NCBI GenBank assembly: GCA_039619475.1
Contig: CM077116.1
Coordinates: forward strand, 102,655,164-102,719,163
DNA: 64,000 bases
DNA from: Icerya purchasi
Taxonomy: Eukaryota; Arthropoda; Insecta; Hemiptera; Monophlebidae
Direction: 5' to 3'
The position numbers and the translations under genes were made by a program. The notes beneath the pieces are model-generated. The model ran no database searches, was not told where the DNA came from, and was given only the letters and a program-made list of their open reading frames with translations. Below, in pieces: positions 37,425 to 51,955 of this stretch; position 1 is the stretch's first letter, and each line of letters opens with the position of its first letter.

Positions 37425-38514
37425 CCATTGACTATGAAAAAGCTTTCGATGGCGTAATACATGAAAAATTAATCAAGATACTGAAGAAATTCAATATTGA
37501 TGTCAAAGAATTGCAGGTAATAAAGAATTTATACTGGAAACAGTGCAAAAATATCAAGATGGGCGCCGTATACTCTAATTGAAAATGCAGTATAAGAAAG
37601 AAGGTAAAACAGGGAAGGCCCCTCTCTCCGCGGTTATTAAAAATCTACGCAGACGAAATAACAAAACAGACGCAAACCGAAGGAGTGGGTCTGAAGATCA
37701 ATGGACAAAGAATCAATGAAGCAAGCTGCGCAGACGCTAAGCTAGTTATAGCTGAAACAAGAGTTCAAGAGCAGGAAATGGTGTATAGAATAATCTGTGC
37801 ACGACTAAAATTTGGAATTAAAATCAGCGCGAAAAAACGATAGTCATGAAATTCTGGAAAACCAATATCAAAAAAGCAGAAATCATGATAGACAATGAAA
37901 AATTGAGAATGTCATCGAGTTTTAGAAATGTAGGTACTCTCGTAAATGCAGACGGAGGAGACCAAAAAGAAATCAAGGGTAGAATCGGTATGGCAAAGAA
38001 AGCCTTCAATAACCTCAGCAATGTATTGAAAAACCGAACCTTGAGCATGGGTCTACGGAAGAGAATAGTGAGATGCTGCTACATGTGGACAGTACTAAAA
38101 TATTCCTATGAAACCTAGACAACGAATGCGGATATTGAAAGAAGACTGAACGCCTTTGAAATGTGGTGTTATCGAAGATTACTAGAAATACCTTCGACTA
38201 ACTTTGCAACAAACGTATTAACATTAGATACAGTGAATGAAGAAAACAAGACAATAGTTGAAATATCAAGAAACGAAAACTGAAATTCATAGCACATAAA
38301 ATCCGGGAAGACAGTTTATTCATGCTAACATTACAAGGACGAATTCAGAGAAAGCTCATTAAAAGAAGAAGAAGATCGGTGCTAGTAACCACGAACGCAC
38401 CGTCCAACTGTCCATGCAAAAGTCTACAAGAGACCATTAAATGCGCCAGAAATCAAAGAATATAGATGAACGCAACCTCTTGAAGCAACAGTGCGGCTCC
38501 GGCGACGACGAAGT
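37425..38514 (+). pseudogene. LINE reverse transcriptase fossil (unit 9)
   Basis: Common lesions plus the Val and Cys states of unit 8; TTAACATTAG as in units 4, 8 and 10. Confidence 0.9.
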
Positions 38515-39004
38515 ATTTTCTCCAGCGTTCTTTAATCAGAGGATGATTTGTTTGCGTCGCAGTAAATCAAGAAAATTTCTATTCAATAATTGCATATCGA
38601 CTGAATAATTAAAAATTAGCTCAACAGTTTCACAAAATGACTTAAATGTCCGAGAAAACGCATTACCATTTTTAACTGAACATCAATTTGTATAAAAAAT
38701 CTACTATTCATGATATGTTTCCAGGTGATCTAAGTGAAAATAAACAAACGGTAATTGGGCAGAATTTGAAAGAAATAAACCTGACATTGTACATACCAGG
38801 AATTTATGATAAAAAGAGGTTCAATAATACGTTTAAGCATATTCAACGAAAATCGAAAATAGTCGAAAAACAATGATCACCATAATATATCTTGTAGAAG
38901 AATGCTGTTAACAATCACAATGGAAATTATGGCATACAGGAATTAATTACTTTAAATCGGTTTTGTAAGAGGCAGGAACAAACTTGGAAAAATGGATACA
39001 GAAA

Positions 39005-39395
39005 ACGCAATATCGGCTAAACACTGAACGCAATACCCGCCAAACACCAAACGCAATAAAGGCTAAACACAAAGCCCAATAAAGATGAAAAACCCAACGC
39101 AATAAAGGCTAAACATTGAACGCTTTAAAGGCTAAACACTAAACCCATTAAAAATGAAAAACCCAGCGCAATAAAGGCTAAACACTAAACCCAATAAAAA
39201 TGAAAAACCCAGCGCAATAAAGGCTAAACACTAAACCCAATAAATATGAAAAACCCAGCGCAATAAAGGCTAAACACTAAACCCAATAAAAATGAAAAAC
39301 CCAGCGCAATAAAGGCTAAACACTAAACCCAATTAAGATGAAAAACCCAACGCAATAAAGGCTAAACACTGAACGCAATACAGGCTAAACAAACA
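39005..39395 (+). repeat. 23-base tandem array (unit 10)
   Basis: Seventeen monomers, with the CCAATTAAG form of monomer 15. Confidence 0.94.
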
Positions 39396-40277
39396 CAAAA
39401 AAGCAGCTAATGAAATGGAGCGAGGGAACGATCAGAAGTAAAGACAGTATTAAAGGAGGAAAAACTTTAACATACCATTTTTCGGTTCAGCAGTGTTCAT
39501 CCATTTGTCCTATCAATTATACGTTTATCTTTTCCATGAATAAGCTGCATCGACTAGTTCCTGGAATACAGGGGGTCGCTTGCGAATCTTAGGATGAAAT
39601 CGCTCCAGCAGAACAATGCCAATTATTAATGAAACATAGAAAACAAAACAACAATTTGATTACAGTGAACTTAATTAAACATCTAAGTAACGGACGCAAT
39701 TATATCTAAAACAGGTGTCTGGACGATACGTGGGACGAACGCCGCCAAAAATTAGAAAAAAAAATATCGCAATAAGGACCAAAATGACAAACTACATGAT
39801 AAAAATAAAATAGTACCCAGCACCGCAAAATAAAACAAAAAAATAAAATATAAAAATCGCATTAACGGCAACAACCCATGAAGAAGTGCGGAACAAAAAA
39901 GTAAAAAAAATTGTAAAAAAAATGTAGTGAAAAGTGAAAACGATTTAACAGGTAAACTAGTCACGCGAAAAAAAAAAATTGAAATAAAAAACGGTCATAT
40001 CGAACGAGACCAACGAACGGACTAAATTTAAACCCGCCAACACCGATATAAAAAATAAAAATAAAAAAAAAGCAAAAGCAAATAACGCGGAAATGGATAT
40101 ACACACGTCATGAAGTGTGCAAAATTGGGAAAATATTATTAAGGAACATGGCGATATAGACTAGAAAATGAGCTCGCCAAGGAATAGCATGGAATGAAAA
40201 TAAATCGAATAATAGCAAGATGACTGAAAAATCAACAGAAACAGTAAAGATTTTTCAATAACACAATATATCTGAAG

Positions 40278-40316
40278 CTTTTGCACGACATAGAGACTAT
40301 GTCGTGTGGGCAAAAG
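40278..40316. repeat. Imperfect hairpin (unit 10)
   Basis: Unchanged arms and loop. Confidence 0.85.
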
Positions 40317-41756
40317 GTAACCGGCTAGGAAATCATGTTAAAGAAGAAGAAATTTCATTTACAATTGTTTCTCTGCATCTTAACAGAAGAGTTTTATTGG
40401 CAAGTAGTCACACGGATAGCAACAATAAATGCTCATAAAAAACCAAACACCTGTGAAATGTGTCGAAACTTACAAAACTAGGCCGCATAAGTTGTTATGA
40501 AGACTGATACGAATAACACGAAATAATCACCATTTGCATGGAATCCCTCTGAAAACTACCTGTATGATATTTAGAAGAATATAAGAATGCAGAATCAATA
40601 AACATCACTTAAACCACTGGGACAGAAGAATGTAAAACGTTAGATTACAGGGCAACTAATGAAGTGTTCCAGTATCACATAAAGAGAGAGTTCTGAATTT
40701 TACCACAAAAACCATTGCAACAATTCCGTTTTTGTCCGATTTCTCCGAATTCGTCATTTTATTCTTCAGCTTCTTCTTTGTATACGTATTTAGAGTCTGC
40801 TGCCGGCTTATCACTCAAATTTTCCATTTCTTCCACTATATTTCTATTCTTCAGTAGTTCTTCTTAGCTGATGATCAATGTATTGCAACAGACGTGTCCT
40901 CATAGCCGGTTTAGTTTCAAAATACCTTCAAATGTGTTTTTAAGTGCGGCTCCTTTTTCGAAATATTTTTCTCATAGAAGTAAATCAGAATTATGTCGGG
41001 TATTAGTTTTCTGAAAGCTCTCTTCCGTCTATTTCAAGTGATTTTCTTCCAACACCGTTGCGTTCTGATACTGGCTTCTTAGAGGTGTTAGCCGGAATTA
41101 CATCAAGCGGTAGTCATTTAAAAGTTTCTTGCTCTTCATTCCAGCACGCTCAAACCTATAGTTGCACATGCATTATAGTATGTACACATTTCTCCTACAA
41201 AAGACAACCAGTGTGGTATAGAAAAGTATATAGCAATACCGAATCTGTAAAAATTCAATGAAATACTGCTGGAGACAAATCGAAAACACTATCTTACAAA
41301 GCAACTGGAAAGTTACAGCAAAATCAAGGAACGCTAAACTGTAAATTTAACCAATTATTCTTCAATGATACAACGAACGCTTGCAAAAAAAATTCTCGTT
41401 GTCCACTTAAGACTAGTTCATCGTTTACTTCTTCCGATTTTTCTTCGTTTTAAAGTCTTCTAAACACGATTAAACTTTCTTCGGTCTCTCTCATTTCGTC
41501 CACATTCTATTACCGTTCTCTGTAACTGACGATCAATGTATCCTCATGGACGATTTCTTGCAGCCAACTTTATTTCATGATATCTTCAAATGTGTCTTGA
41601 AGTGAAGGAATAGTTCTAACATCCTTTTCTCGCAGAAGCTACTAAGTCTGAATTCCTACATTAAGTGTGTAACAGGATTTTATCGGTCCATTTCCGTTCT
41701 CCGAGTATTTTTTTTCCAGTAATATGGCTTTCATGATATTTGCTTAACAACAATGT

Positions 41757-42846
41757 CCATTGACTATGAAAAAGCTTTCGATGGCGTAATACATGAAAAA
41801 TTAATCAAGATACTGAAGAAATTCAATATTGATGTCAAAGAATTGCAGGTAATAAAGAATTTATACTGGAAACAGTGCAAAAATATCAAGATGGGCGCCG
41901 TATACTCTAATTGAAAATGCAGTATAAGAAAGAAGGTAAAACAGGGAAGGCCCCTCTCTCCGCGGTTATTAAAAATCTACGCAGACGAAATAACAAAACA
42001 GACGCAAACCGAAGGAGTGGGTCTGAAGATCAATGGACAAAGAATCAATGAAGCAAGCTGCGCAGACGCTAAGCTAGTTATAGCTGAAACAAGAGTTCAA
42101 GAGCAGGAAATGGTGTATAGAATAATCTGTGCACGACTAAAATTTGGAATTAAAATCAGCGCGAAAAAACGATAGTCATGAAATTCTGGAAAACCAATAT
42201 CAAAAAAGCAGAAATCATGATAGACAATGAAAAATTGAGAATGTCATCGAGTTTTAGAAATGTAGGTACTCTCGTAAATGCAGACGGAGGAGACCAAAAA
42301 GAAATCAAGGGTAGAATCGGTATGGCAAAGAAAGCCTTCAATAACCTCAGCAATGTATTGAAAAACCGAACCTTGAGCATGGGTCTACGGAAGAGAATAG
42401 TGAGATGCTGCTACATGTGGACAGTACTAAAATATTCCTATGAAACCTAGACAACGAATGCGGATATTGAAAGAAGACTGAACGCCTTTGAAATGTGGTG
42501 TTATCGAAGATTACTAGAAATACCTTCGACTAACTTTGCAACAAACGTATTAACATTAGATACAGTGAATGAAGAAAACAAGACAATAGTTGAAATATCA
42601 AGAAACGAAAACTGAAATTCATAGCACATAAAATCCGGGAAGACAGTTTATTCATGCTAACATTACAAGGACGAATTCAGAGAAAGCTCATTAAAAGAAG
42701 AAGAAGATCGGTGCTAGTAACCACGAACGCACCGTCCAACTGTCCATGCAAAACTCTACAAGAGACCATTAAATGCCCCAGAAATTAAAGAATATAGATG
42801 AACGCAACCTCTTGAAGCAACAGTGCGGCTCCGGCGACGACGAAGT
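41757..42846 (+). pseudogene. LINE reverse transcriptase fossil (unit 10)
   Basis: As unit 9 up to about 42750, then AAACTCTAC, ATGCCCC and GAAATTAAAG (42754-42786). These changes lie in the decayed C-terminal part and first appear here. Confidence 0.9.
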
Positions 42847-43336
42847 ATTTTCTCCAGCGTTGTTTAATCAGAGGATGATTTGTTTGCGTCGCAGTAAATC
42901 AAGAAAATTTCTATTCAATAATTGCATATCGACTGAATAATTAAAAATTAGCTCAACAGTTTCACAAAATGACTTAAATGTCCGAGAAAACGCATTACCA
43001 TTTTTAACTGAACATCAATTTGTATAAAAAATCTACTATTCATGATATGTTTCCAGGTGATCTAAGTGAAAATAAACAAACGGTAATTGGGCAGAATTTG
43101 AAAGAAATAAACCTGACATTGTACATACCAGGAATTTATGATAAAAAGAGGTTCAATAATACGTTTAAGCATATTCAACGAAAATCGAAAATAGTCGAAA
43201 AACAATGATCACCATAATATATCTTGTAGAAGAATGCTGTTAACAATCACAATGGAAATTATGGCATACAGGAATTAATTACTTTAAATCGGTTTTGTAA
43301 GAGGCAGGAACAAACTTGGAAAAATGGATACAGAAA

Positions 43337-43727
43337 ACGCAATATCGGCTAAACACTGAACGCAATACCCGCCAAACACCAAACGCAATAAAGGCTAAAC
43401 ACAAAGCCCAATAAAGATGAAAAACCCAACGCAATAAAGGCTAAACATTGAACGCTTTAAAGGCTAAACACTAAACCCATTAAAAATGAAAAACCCAGCG
43501 CAATAAAGGCTAAACACTAAACCCAATAAAAATGAAAAACCCAGCGCAATAAAGGCTAAACACTAAACCCAATAAATATGAAAAACCCAGCGCAATAAAG
43601 GCTAAACACTAAACCCAATAAAAATGAAAAACCCAGCGCAATAAAGGCTAAACACTAAACCCAATTAAGATGAAAAACCCAACGCAATAAAGGCTAAACA
43701 CTGAACGCAATACAGGCTAAACAAACA
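43337..43727 (+). repeat. 23-base tandem array (unit 11)
   Basis: Seventeen monomers, and the last unit in the window with the CCAATTAAG form of monomer 15. Confidence 0.94.
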
Positions 43728-44609
43728 CAAAAAAGCAGCTAATGAAATGGAGCGAGGGAACGATCAGAAGTAAAGACAGTATTAAAGGAGGAAAAACTTT
43801 AACATACCATTTTTCGGTTCAGCAGTGTTCATCCATTTGTCCTATCAATTATACGTTTATCTTTTCCATGAATAAGCTGCATCGACTAGTTCCTGGAATA
43901 CAGGGGGTCGCTTGCGAATCTTAGGATGAAATCGCTCCAGCAGAACAATGCCAATTATTAATGAAACATAGAAAACAAAACAACAATTTGATTACAGTGA
44001 ACTTAATTAAACATCTAAGTAACGGACGCAATTATATCTAAAACAGGTGTCTGGACGATACGTGGGACGAACGCCGCCAAAAATTAGAAAAAAAAATATC
44101 GCAATAAGGACCAAAATGACAAACTACATGATAAAAATAAAATAGTACCCAGCACCGCAAAATAAAACAAAAAAATAAAATATAAAAATCGCATTAACGG
44201 CAACAACCCATGAAGAAGTGCGGAACAAAAAAGTAAAAAAAATTGTAAAAAAAATGTAGTGAAAAGTGAAAACGATTTAACAGGTAAACTAGTCACGCGA
44301 AAAAAAAAAATTGAAATAAAAAACGGTCATATCGAACGAGACCAACGAACGGACTAAATTTAAACCCGCCAACACCGATATAAAAAATAAAAATAAAAAA
44401 AAAGCAAAAGCAAATAACGCGGAAATGGATATACACACGTCATGAAGTGTGCAAAATTGGGAAAATATTATTAAGGAACATGGCGATATAGACTAGAAAA
44501 TGAGCTCGCCAAGGAATAGCATGGAATGAAAATAAATCGAATAATAGCAAGATGACTGAAAAATCAACAGAAACAGTAAAGATTTTTCAATAACACAATA
44601 TATCTGAAG

Positions 44610-44648
44610 CTTTTGCACGACATAGAGACTATGTCGTGTGGGCAAAAG
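44610..44648. repeat. Imperfect hairpin (unit 11)
   Basis: Unchanged arms and loop. Confidence 0.85.
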
Positions 44649-46088
44649 GTAACCGGCTAGGAAATCATGTTAAAGAAGAAGAAATTGCATTTACAATTGT
44701 TTCTCTGCATCTTAACAGAAGAGTTTTATTGGCAAGTAGTCACACGGATAGCAACAATAAATGCTCATAAAAAACCAAACACCTGTGAAATGTGTCGAAA
44801 CTTACAAAACTAGGCCGCATAAGTTGTTATGAAGACTGATACGAATAACATGAAATAATCACCATTTGCATGGAATCCCTCTGAAAACTACCTGTGTGAT
44901 ATTTAGAAGAATATAAGAATGCAGAATCAATAAACATCACTTAAACCACTGGAACAGAAGAATGTAAAACGTTAGATTACAGGGCAACTAATGAAGTGTT
45001 CCAGTATCACATAAAGAGAGAGTTCTGAATTTTACCACAAAAACCATTGCAACAATTCCGTTTTTGTCCGATTTCTCCGAATTCGTCATTTTATTCTTCA
45101 GCTTCTTCTTTGTATACGTATTTAGAGTCTGCTGCCGGCTTATCACTCAAATTTTCCATTTCTTCCACTATATTTCTATTCTTCAGTAGTTCTTCTTAGC
45201 TGATGATCAATGTATTGCAACAGACGTGTCCTCATAGCCGGTTTAGTTTCAAAATACCTTCAAATGTGTTTTTAAGTGCGGCTCCTTTTTCGAAATATTT
45301 TTCTCATAGAAGTAAATCAGAATTATGTCGGGTATTAGTTTTCTGAAAGCTCTCTTCCGTCTATTTCAAGTGATTTTCTTCCAACACCGTTGCGTTCTGA
45401 TACTGGCTTCTTAGAGGTGTTAGCCGGAATTACATCAAGCGGTAGTCATTTAAAAGTTTCTTGCTCTTCATTCCAGCACGCTCAAACCTATAGTTGCACA
45501 TGCATTATAGTATGTACACATTTCTCCTACAAAAGACAACCAGTGTGGTATAGAAAAGTATATAGCAATACCGAATCTGTAAAAATTCAATGAAATACTG
45601 CTGGAGACAAATCGAAAACACTATCTTACAAAGCAACTGGAAAGTTACAGCAAAATCAAGGAACGCTAAACTGTAAATTTAACCAATTATTCTTCAATGA
45701 TACAACGAACGATTGCAAAAAAAATTCTCGTTGTCCACTTAAGACTAGTTCATCGTTTACTTCTTCCGATTTTTCTTCGTTTTAAAGTCTTCTAAACACG
45801 ATTAAACTTTCTTCGGTCTCTCTCATTTCGTCCACATTCTATTACCGTTCTCTGTAACTGACGATCAATGTATCCTCATGGACGATTTCTTGCAGCCAAC
45901 TTTATTTCATGATATCTTCAAATGTGTTTTGAAGTGAAGGAATAGTTCTAACATCCTTTTCTCCCAGAAGCTACTAAGTCTGAATTCCTACATTAAGTGT
46001 GCAACAGGATTTTATCGGTCCATTTCCGTTCTCCGAGTATTTTTTTTCCAGTAATATGGCTTTCATGATATTTGCTTAACAACAATGT

Positions 46089-47178
46089 CCATTGACTATG
46101 AAAAAGCTTTCGATGGCGTAATACATGAAAAATTAATCAAGATACTGAAGAAATTCAATATTGATGTCAAAGAATTGCAGGTAATAAAGAATTTATACTG
46201 GAAACAGTGCAAAAATATCAAGATGGGCGCCGTATACTCTAATTGAAAATGCAGTATAAGAAAGAAGGTAAAACAGGGAAGGCCCCTCTCTCCGCGGTTA
46301 TTAAAAATCTACGCAGACGAAATAACAAAACAGACGCAAACCGAAGGAGTGGGTCTGAAGATCAATGGACAAAGAATCAATGAAGCAAGCTGCGCAGACG
46401 CTAAGCTAGTTATAGCTGAAACAAGAGTTCAAGAGCAGGAAATGGTGTATAGAATAATCTGTGCACGACTAAAATTTGGAATTAAAATCAGCGCGAAAAA
46501 ACGATAGTCATGAAATTCTGGAAAACCAATATCAAAAAAGCAGAAATCATGATAGACAATGAAAAATTGAGAATGTCATCGAGTTTTAGAAATGTAGGTA
46601 CTCTCGTAAATGCAGACGGAGGAGACCAAAAAGAAATCAAGGGTAGAATCGGTATGGCAAAGAAAGCCTTCAATAACCTCAGCAATGTATTGAAAAACCG
46701 AACCTTGAGCATGGGTCTACGGAAGAGAATAGTGAGATGCTGCTACATGTGGACAGTACTAAAATATTCCTATGAAACCTAGACAACGAATGCGGATATT
46801 GAAAGAAGACTGAACGCCTTTGAAATGTGGTGTTATCGAAGATTACTAGAAATACCTTCGACTAACTTTGCAACAAACGTATTAATATTAGATACAGTGA
46901 ATGAAGAAAACAAGACAATAGTTGAAATATCAAGAAACGAAAACTGAAATTCATAGCACATAAAATCCGGGAAGACAGTTTATTCATGATAACATTACAA
47001 GGACGAATTCAGAGAAAGCTCATTAAAAGAAGAAGAAGATCGGTGCTAGTAACCACGAACGCACCGTCCAACTGTCCATGCAAAACTCTACAAGAGACCA
47101 TTAAATGCCCCAGAAATTAAAGAATATAGATGAACGCAACCTCTTGAAGCAACAGTGCGGCTCCGGCGACGACGAAGT
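46089..47178 (+). pseudogene. LINE reverse transcriptase fossil (unit 11)
   Basis: Has the 42754-type cluster of unit 10 but TTAATATTAG instead of TTAACATTAG. A at 46989 changes the Leu after LFM to Ile and is shared only with unit 13. Confidence 0.9.
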
Positions 47179-47668
47179 ATTTTCTCCAGCGTTGTTTAAT
47201 CAGAGGATGATTTGTTTGCGTCGCAGTAAATCAAGAAAATTTCTATTCAATAATTGCATATCGACTGAATAATTAAAAATTAGCTCAACAGTTTCACAAA
47301 ATGACTTAAATGTCCGAGAAAACGCATTACCATTTTTAACTGAACATCAATTTGTATAAAAAATCTACTATTCATGATATGTTTCCAGGTGATCTAAGTG
47401 AAAATAAACAAACGGTAATTGGGCAGAATTTGAAAGAAATAAACCTGACATTGTACATACCAGTAATTTATGATAAAAAGAGGTTCAATAATACGTTTAA
47501 GCATATTCAACGAAAATCGAAAATAGTCGAAAAACAATGATCACCATAATATATCTTGTAGAAGAATGCTGTTAACAATCAAAATGGAAATTATGGCATA
47601 CAGGAATTAATTACTTTAAATCGGTTTTGTAAGAGGCAGGAACAAACTTGGAAAAATGGATACAGAAA

Positions 47669-48013
47669 ACGCAATATCGGCTAAACACTGAACGCAATAC
47701 CCGCCAAACACCAAACGCAATAAAGGCTAAACACAAAGCCCAATAAAGATGAAAAACCCAACGCAATAAAGGCTAAACATTGAACGCTTTAAAGGCTAAA
47801 CACTAAACCCATTAAAAATGAAAAACCCAGCGCAATAAAGGCTAAACACTAAACCCAATAAAAATGAAAAACCCAGCGCAATAAAGGCTAAACACTAAAC
47901 CCAATAAAAATGAAAAACCCAGCGCAATAAAGGCTAAACACTAAACCCAATAAAGATGAAAAACCCAACGCAATAAAGGCTAAACACTGAACGCAATACA
48001 GGCTAAACAAACA
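47669..48013 (+). repeat. 23-base tandem array, 15 monomers (unit 12, one dimer lost)
   Basis: Only 15 monomers. The type B monomer with AATAAATATG, present in the other units, is missing together with one adjacent type A monomer, a clean loss of 46 bases. The dimer is therefore a unit of slippage or unequal exchange. Confidence 0.96.
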
Positions 48014-48895
48014 CAAAAAAGCAGCTAATGAAATGGAGCGAGGGAACGATCAGAAGTAAAGACAGTATTAAAGGAGGAAAAACTTTAACATACCATTTTT
48101 CGGTTCAGCAGTGTTCATCCATTTGTCCTATCAATTATACGTTTATCTTTTCCATGAATAAGCTGCATCGACTAGTTCGTGGAATACAGGGGGTCGCTTG
48201 CGAATCTTAGGATGAAATCGCTCCAGCAGAACAATGCCAATTATTAATGAAACATAGAAAACAAAACAACAATTTGATTACAGTGAACTTAATTAAACAT
48301 CTAAGTAACGGACGCAATTATATCTAAAACAGGTGTCTGGACGATACGTGGGACGAACGCCGCTAAAAATTAGAAAAAAAAATATCGCAATAAGGACCAA
48401 AATGACAAACTACATGATAAAAATAAAATAGTACCCAGCACCGCAAAATAAAACAAAAAAATAAAATATAAAAATCGCATTAACGGCAACAACCCATGAA
48501 GAAGTGCGGAACAAAAAAGTAAAAAAAATTGTAAAAAAAATGTAGTGAAAAGTGAAAACGATTTAACAGGTAAACTAGTCACGCGAAAAAAAAAAATTGA
48601 AATAAAAAACGGTCATATCGAACGAGACCAACGAACGGACTAAATTTAAACCCGCCAACACCGATATAAAAAATAAAAATAAAAAAAAAGCAAAAGCAAA
48701 TAACGCGGAAATGGATATACACACGTCATGAAGTGTGCAAAATTGGGAAAATATTATTAAGGAACATGGCGATATAGACTAGAAAATGAGCTCGCCAAGG
48801 AATAGCATGGAATGAAAATAAATCGAATAATAGCAAGATGACTGAAAAATCAACAGAAACAGTAAAGATTTTTCAATAACACAATATATCTGAAG

Positions 48896-48934
48896 CTTTT
48901 GCACGACATAGAGACTATGTCGTGTGGGCAAAAG
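48896..48934. repeat. Imperfect hairpin (unit 12)
   Basis: Unchanged; 46 bases nearer to the unit start because of the lost dimer. Confidence 0.85.
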
Positions 48935-50375
48935 GTAACCGGCTAGGAAATCATGTTAAAGAAGAAGAAATTTCATTTACAATTGTTTCTCTGCATCTTA
49001 ACAGAAGAGTTTTATTGGCAAGTAGTCACACGGATAGCAACAATAAATGCTCATAAAAAACCAAACACCTGTGAAATGTGTCGAAACTTACAAAACTAGG
49101 CCGCATAAGTTGTTATGAAGACTGATACGAATAACATGAAATAATCACCATTTGCATGGAATCCCTCTGAAAACTACCTGTGTGATATTTAGAAGAATAT
49201 AAGAATGCAGAATCAATAAACATCACTTAAACCACTGGGACAGAAGAATGTAAAACGTTAGATTACAGGGCAACTAATGAAGTGTTCCAGTATCACATAA
49301 AGAGAGAGTTCTGAATTTTACCACAAAAACCATTGCAACAATTCCGTTTTTGTCCGATTTCTCCGAATTCGTCATTTTATTCTTCAGCTTCTTCTTTGTA
49401 TACGTATTTAGAGTCTGCTGCCGGCTTATCACTCAAATCTTCCATTTCTTCCACTATATTTCTATTCTTCAGTAGTTCTTCTTAGCTGATGATCAATGTA
49501 TTGCAACAGACGTGTCCTCATAGCCGGTTTAGTTTCAAAATACCTTCAAATGTGTTTTTAAGTGCGGCTCCTTTTTCGAAATATTTTTCTCATAGAAGTA
49601 AATCAGAATTATGTCGGGTATTAGTTTTCTGAAAGCTCTTTTCCGTCTATTTCAAGTGATTTTCTTCCAACACCGTTGCGTTCTGATACTGGCTTCTTAG
49701 AGGTGTTAGCCGGAATTACATCAAGCGGTAGTCATTTAAAAGTTTCTTGCTCTTCATTCCAGCACGCTCAAACCTATAGTTGCACATGCATTATAGTATG
49801 TACACATTTCTCCTACAAAAGACAACCGGTGTGGTATAGAAAAGTTATATAGCAATACCGAATCTGTAAAAATTCAATGAAATACTGCTGGAGACAAATC
49901 GAAAACACTATCTTACAAAGCAACTGGAAAGTTACAGCAAAATCAAGGAACGCTAAACTGTAAATTTAACCAATTATTCTTCAATGATACAACGAACGAT
50001 TGCAAAAAAAATTCTCGTTGTCCACTTAAGACTAGTTCATCGTTTACTTCTTCCGATTTTTCTTCGTTTTAAAGTCTTCTAAACACGATTAAACTTTCTT
50101 CGGTCTCTCTCATTTCGTCCACATTCTATTACCGTTCTCTGTAACTGACGATCAATGTATCCTCATGGACGATTTCTTGCAGCCAACTTTATTTCATGAT
50201 ATCTTCAAATGTGTCTTGAAGTGAAGGAATAGTTCTAACATCCTTTTCTCGCAGAAGCTACTAAGTCTGAATTCCTACATTAAGTGTGTAACAGGATTTT
50301 ATCGGTCCATTTCCGTTCTCCGAGTATTTTTTTTCCAGTAATATGGCTTTCATGATATTTGCTTAACAACAATGT

Positions 50376-51465
50376 CCATTGACTATGAAAAAGCTTTCGA
50401 TGGCGTAATACATGAAAAATTAATCAAGATACTGAAGAAATTCAATATTGATGTCAAAGAATTGCAGGTAATAAAGAATTTATACTGGAAACAGTGCAAA
50501 AATATCAAGATGGGCGCCGTATACTCTAATTGAAAATGCAGTATAAGAAAGAAGGTAAAACAGGGAAGGCCCCTCTCTCCGCGGTTATTAAAAATCTACG
50601 CAGACGAAATAACAAAACAGACGCAAACCGAAGGAGTGGGTCTGAAGATCAATGGACAAAGAATCAATGAAGCAAGCTGCGCAGACGCTAAGCTAGTTAT
50701 AGCTGAAACAAGAGTTCAAGAGCAGGAAATGGTGTATAGAATAATCTGTGCACGACTAAAATTTGGAATTAAAATCAGCGCGAAAAAACGATAGTCATGA
50801 AATTCTGGAAAACCAATATCAAAAAAGCAGAAATCATGATAGACAATGAAAAATTGAGAATGTCATCGAGTTTTAGAAATGTAGGTACTCTCGTAAATGC
50901 AGACGGAGGAGACCAAAAAGAAATCAAGGGTAGAATCGGTATGGCAAAGAAAGCCTTCAATAACCTCAGCAATGTATTGAAAAACCGAACCTTGAGCATG
51001 GGTCTACGGAAGAGAATAGTGAGATGCTGCTACATGTGGACAGTACTAAAATATTCCTATGAAACCTAGACAACGAATGCGGATATTGAAAGAAGACTGA
51101 ACGCCTTTGAAATGTGGTGTTATCGAAGATTACTAGAAATACCTTCGACTAACTTTGCAACAAACGTATTAATATTAGATACAGTGAATGAAGAAAACAA
51201 GACAATAGTTGAAATATCAAGAAACGAAAACTGAAATTCATAGCACATAAAATCCGGGAAGACAGTTTATTCATGCTAACATTACAAGGACGAATTCAGA
51301 GAAAGCTCATTAAAAGAAGAAGAAGATCGGTGCTAGTAACCACGAACGCACCGTCCAACTGTCCATGCAAAACTCTACAAGAGACCATTAAATGCCCCAG
51401 AAATTAAAGAATATAGATGAACGCAACCTCTTGAAGCAACAGTGCGGCTCCGGCGACGACGAAGT
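50376..51465 (+). pseudogene. LINE reverse transcriptase fossil (unit 12)
   Basis: As unit 11, but with the common C at the 46989-type site. No private lesion noticed. Confidence 0.9.
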
Positions 51466-51955
51466 ATTTTCTCCAGCGTTGTTTAATCAGAGGATGATTT
51501 GTTTGCGTCGCAGTAAATCAAGAAAATTTCTATTCAATAATTGCATATCGACTGAATAATTAAAAATTAGCTCAACAGTTTCACAAAATGACTTAAATGT
51601 CCGAGAAAACGCATTACCATTTTTAACTGAACATCAATTTGTATAAAAAATCTACTATTCATGATATGTTTCCAGGTGATCTAAGTGAAAATAAACAAAC
51701 GGTAATTGGGCAGAATTTGAAAGAAATAAACCTGACATTGTACATACCAGGAATTTATGATAAAAAGAGGTTCAATAATACGTTTAAGCATATTCAACGA
51801 AAATCGAAAATAGTCGAAAAACAATGATCACCATAATATATCTTGTAGAAGAATGCTGTTAACAATCAAAATGGAAATTATGGCATACAGGAATTAATTA
51901 CTTTAAATCGGTTTTGTAAGAGGCAGGAACAAACTTGGAAAAATGGATACAGAAA

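Larger units (their letters stand above)
34665..38996 (+). repeat. Satellite unit 9
   Basis: 4,332 bases and almost a twin of unit 10. Both share ATAACACGAAAT (C at 36187), CCTGTATGAT (A at 36232), the CCAATTAAG form of monomer 15 and CGAACGCTTGC. It differs from unit 10 at CAAATCTTCC, at CTCTTTTCC, and in having GCGTTCTTT. Confidence 0.96.
38997..43328 (+). repeat. Satellite unit 10
   Basis: 4,332 bases. The 5' half matches unit 9 apart from a few bases (C at 40519 and A at 40564 are shared). The 3' part switches at 42754-42786 to AAACTCTAC, ATGCCCC and GAAATTAAAG. That trio is also found in units 11-13 but not in unit 9 or 14. Confidence 0.96.
43329..47660 (+). repeat. Satellite unit 11
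   Basis: 4,332 bases. The 5' half shares CACTGGAACAG, CAAATTTTCC and CTCTCTTCC with unit 5. Private changes include TGTGTTTTGAAG, CTCCCAGAAG and GTGTGCAAC in the second copy of the internal duplication, and a T near 47464. The base A at 46989 (CATGATAAC) is shared only with unit 13. Confidence 0.95.
47661..51947 (+). repeat. Satellite unit 12 (46 bases short)
   Basis: 4,287 bases: one 46-base dimer is missing from its 23-base array, and one T is gained at about 49845 (AAAGTTATATAG), shared with units 13 and 14. G at 48179 (CTAGTTCGTGG) is shared only with unit 14. It also has GACAACCGGTG, as do units 13 and 14. Confidence 0.97.
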
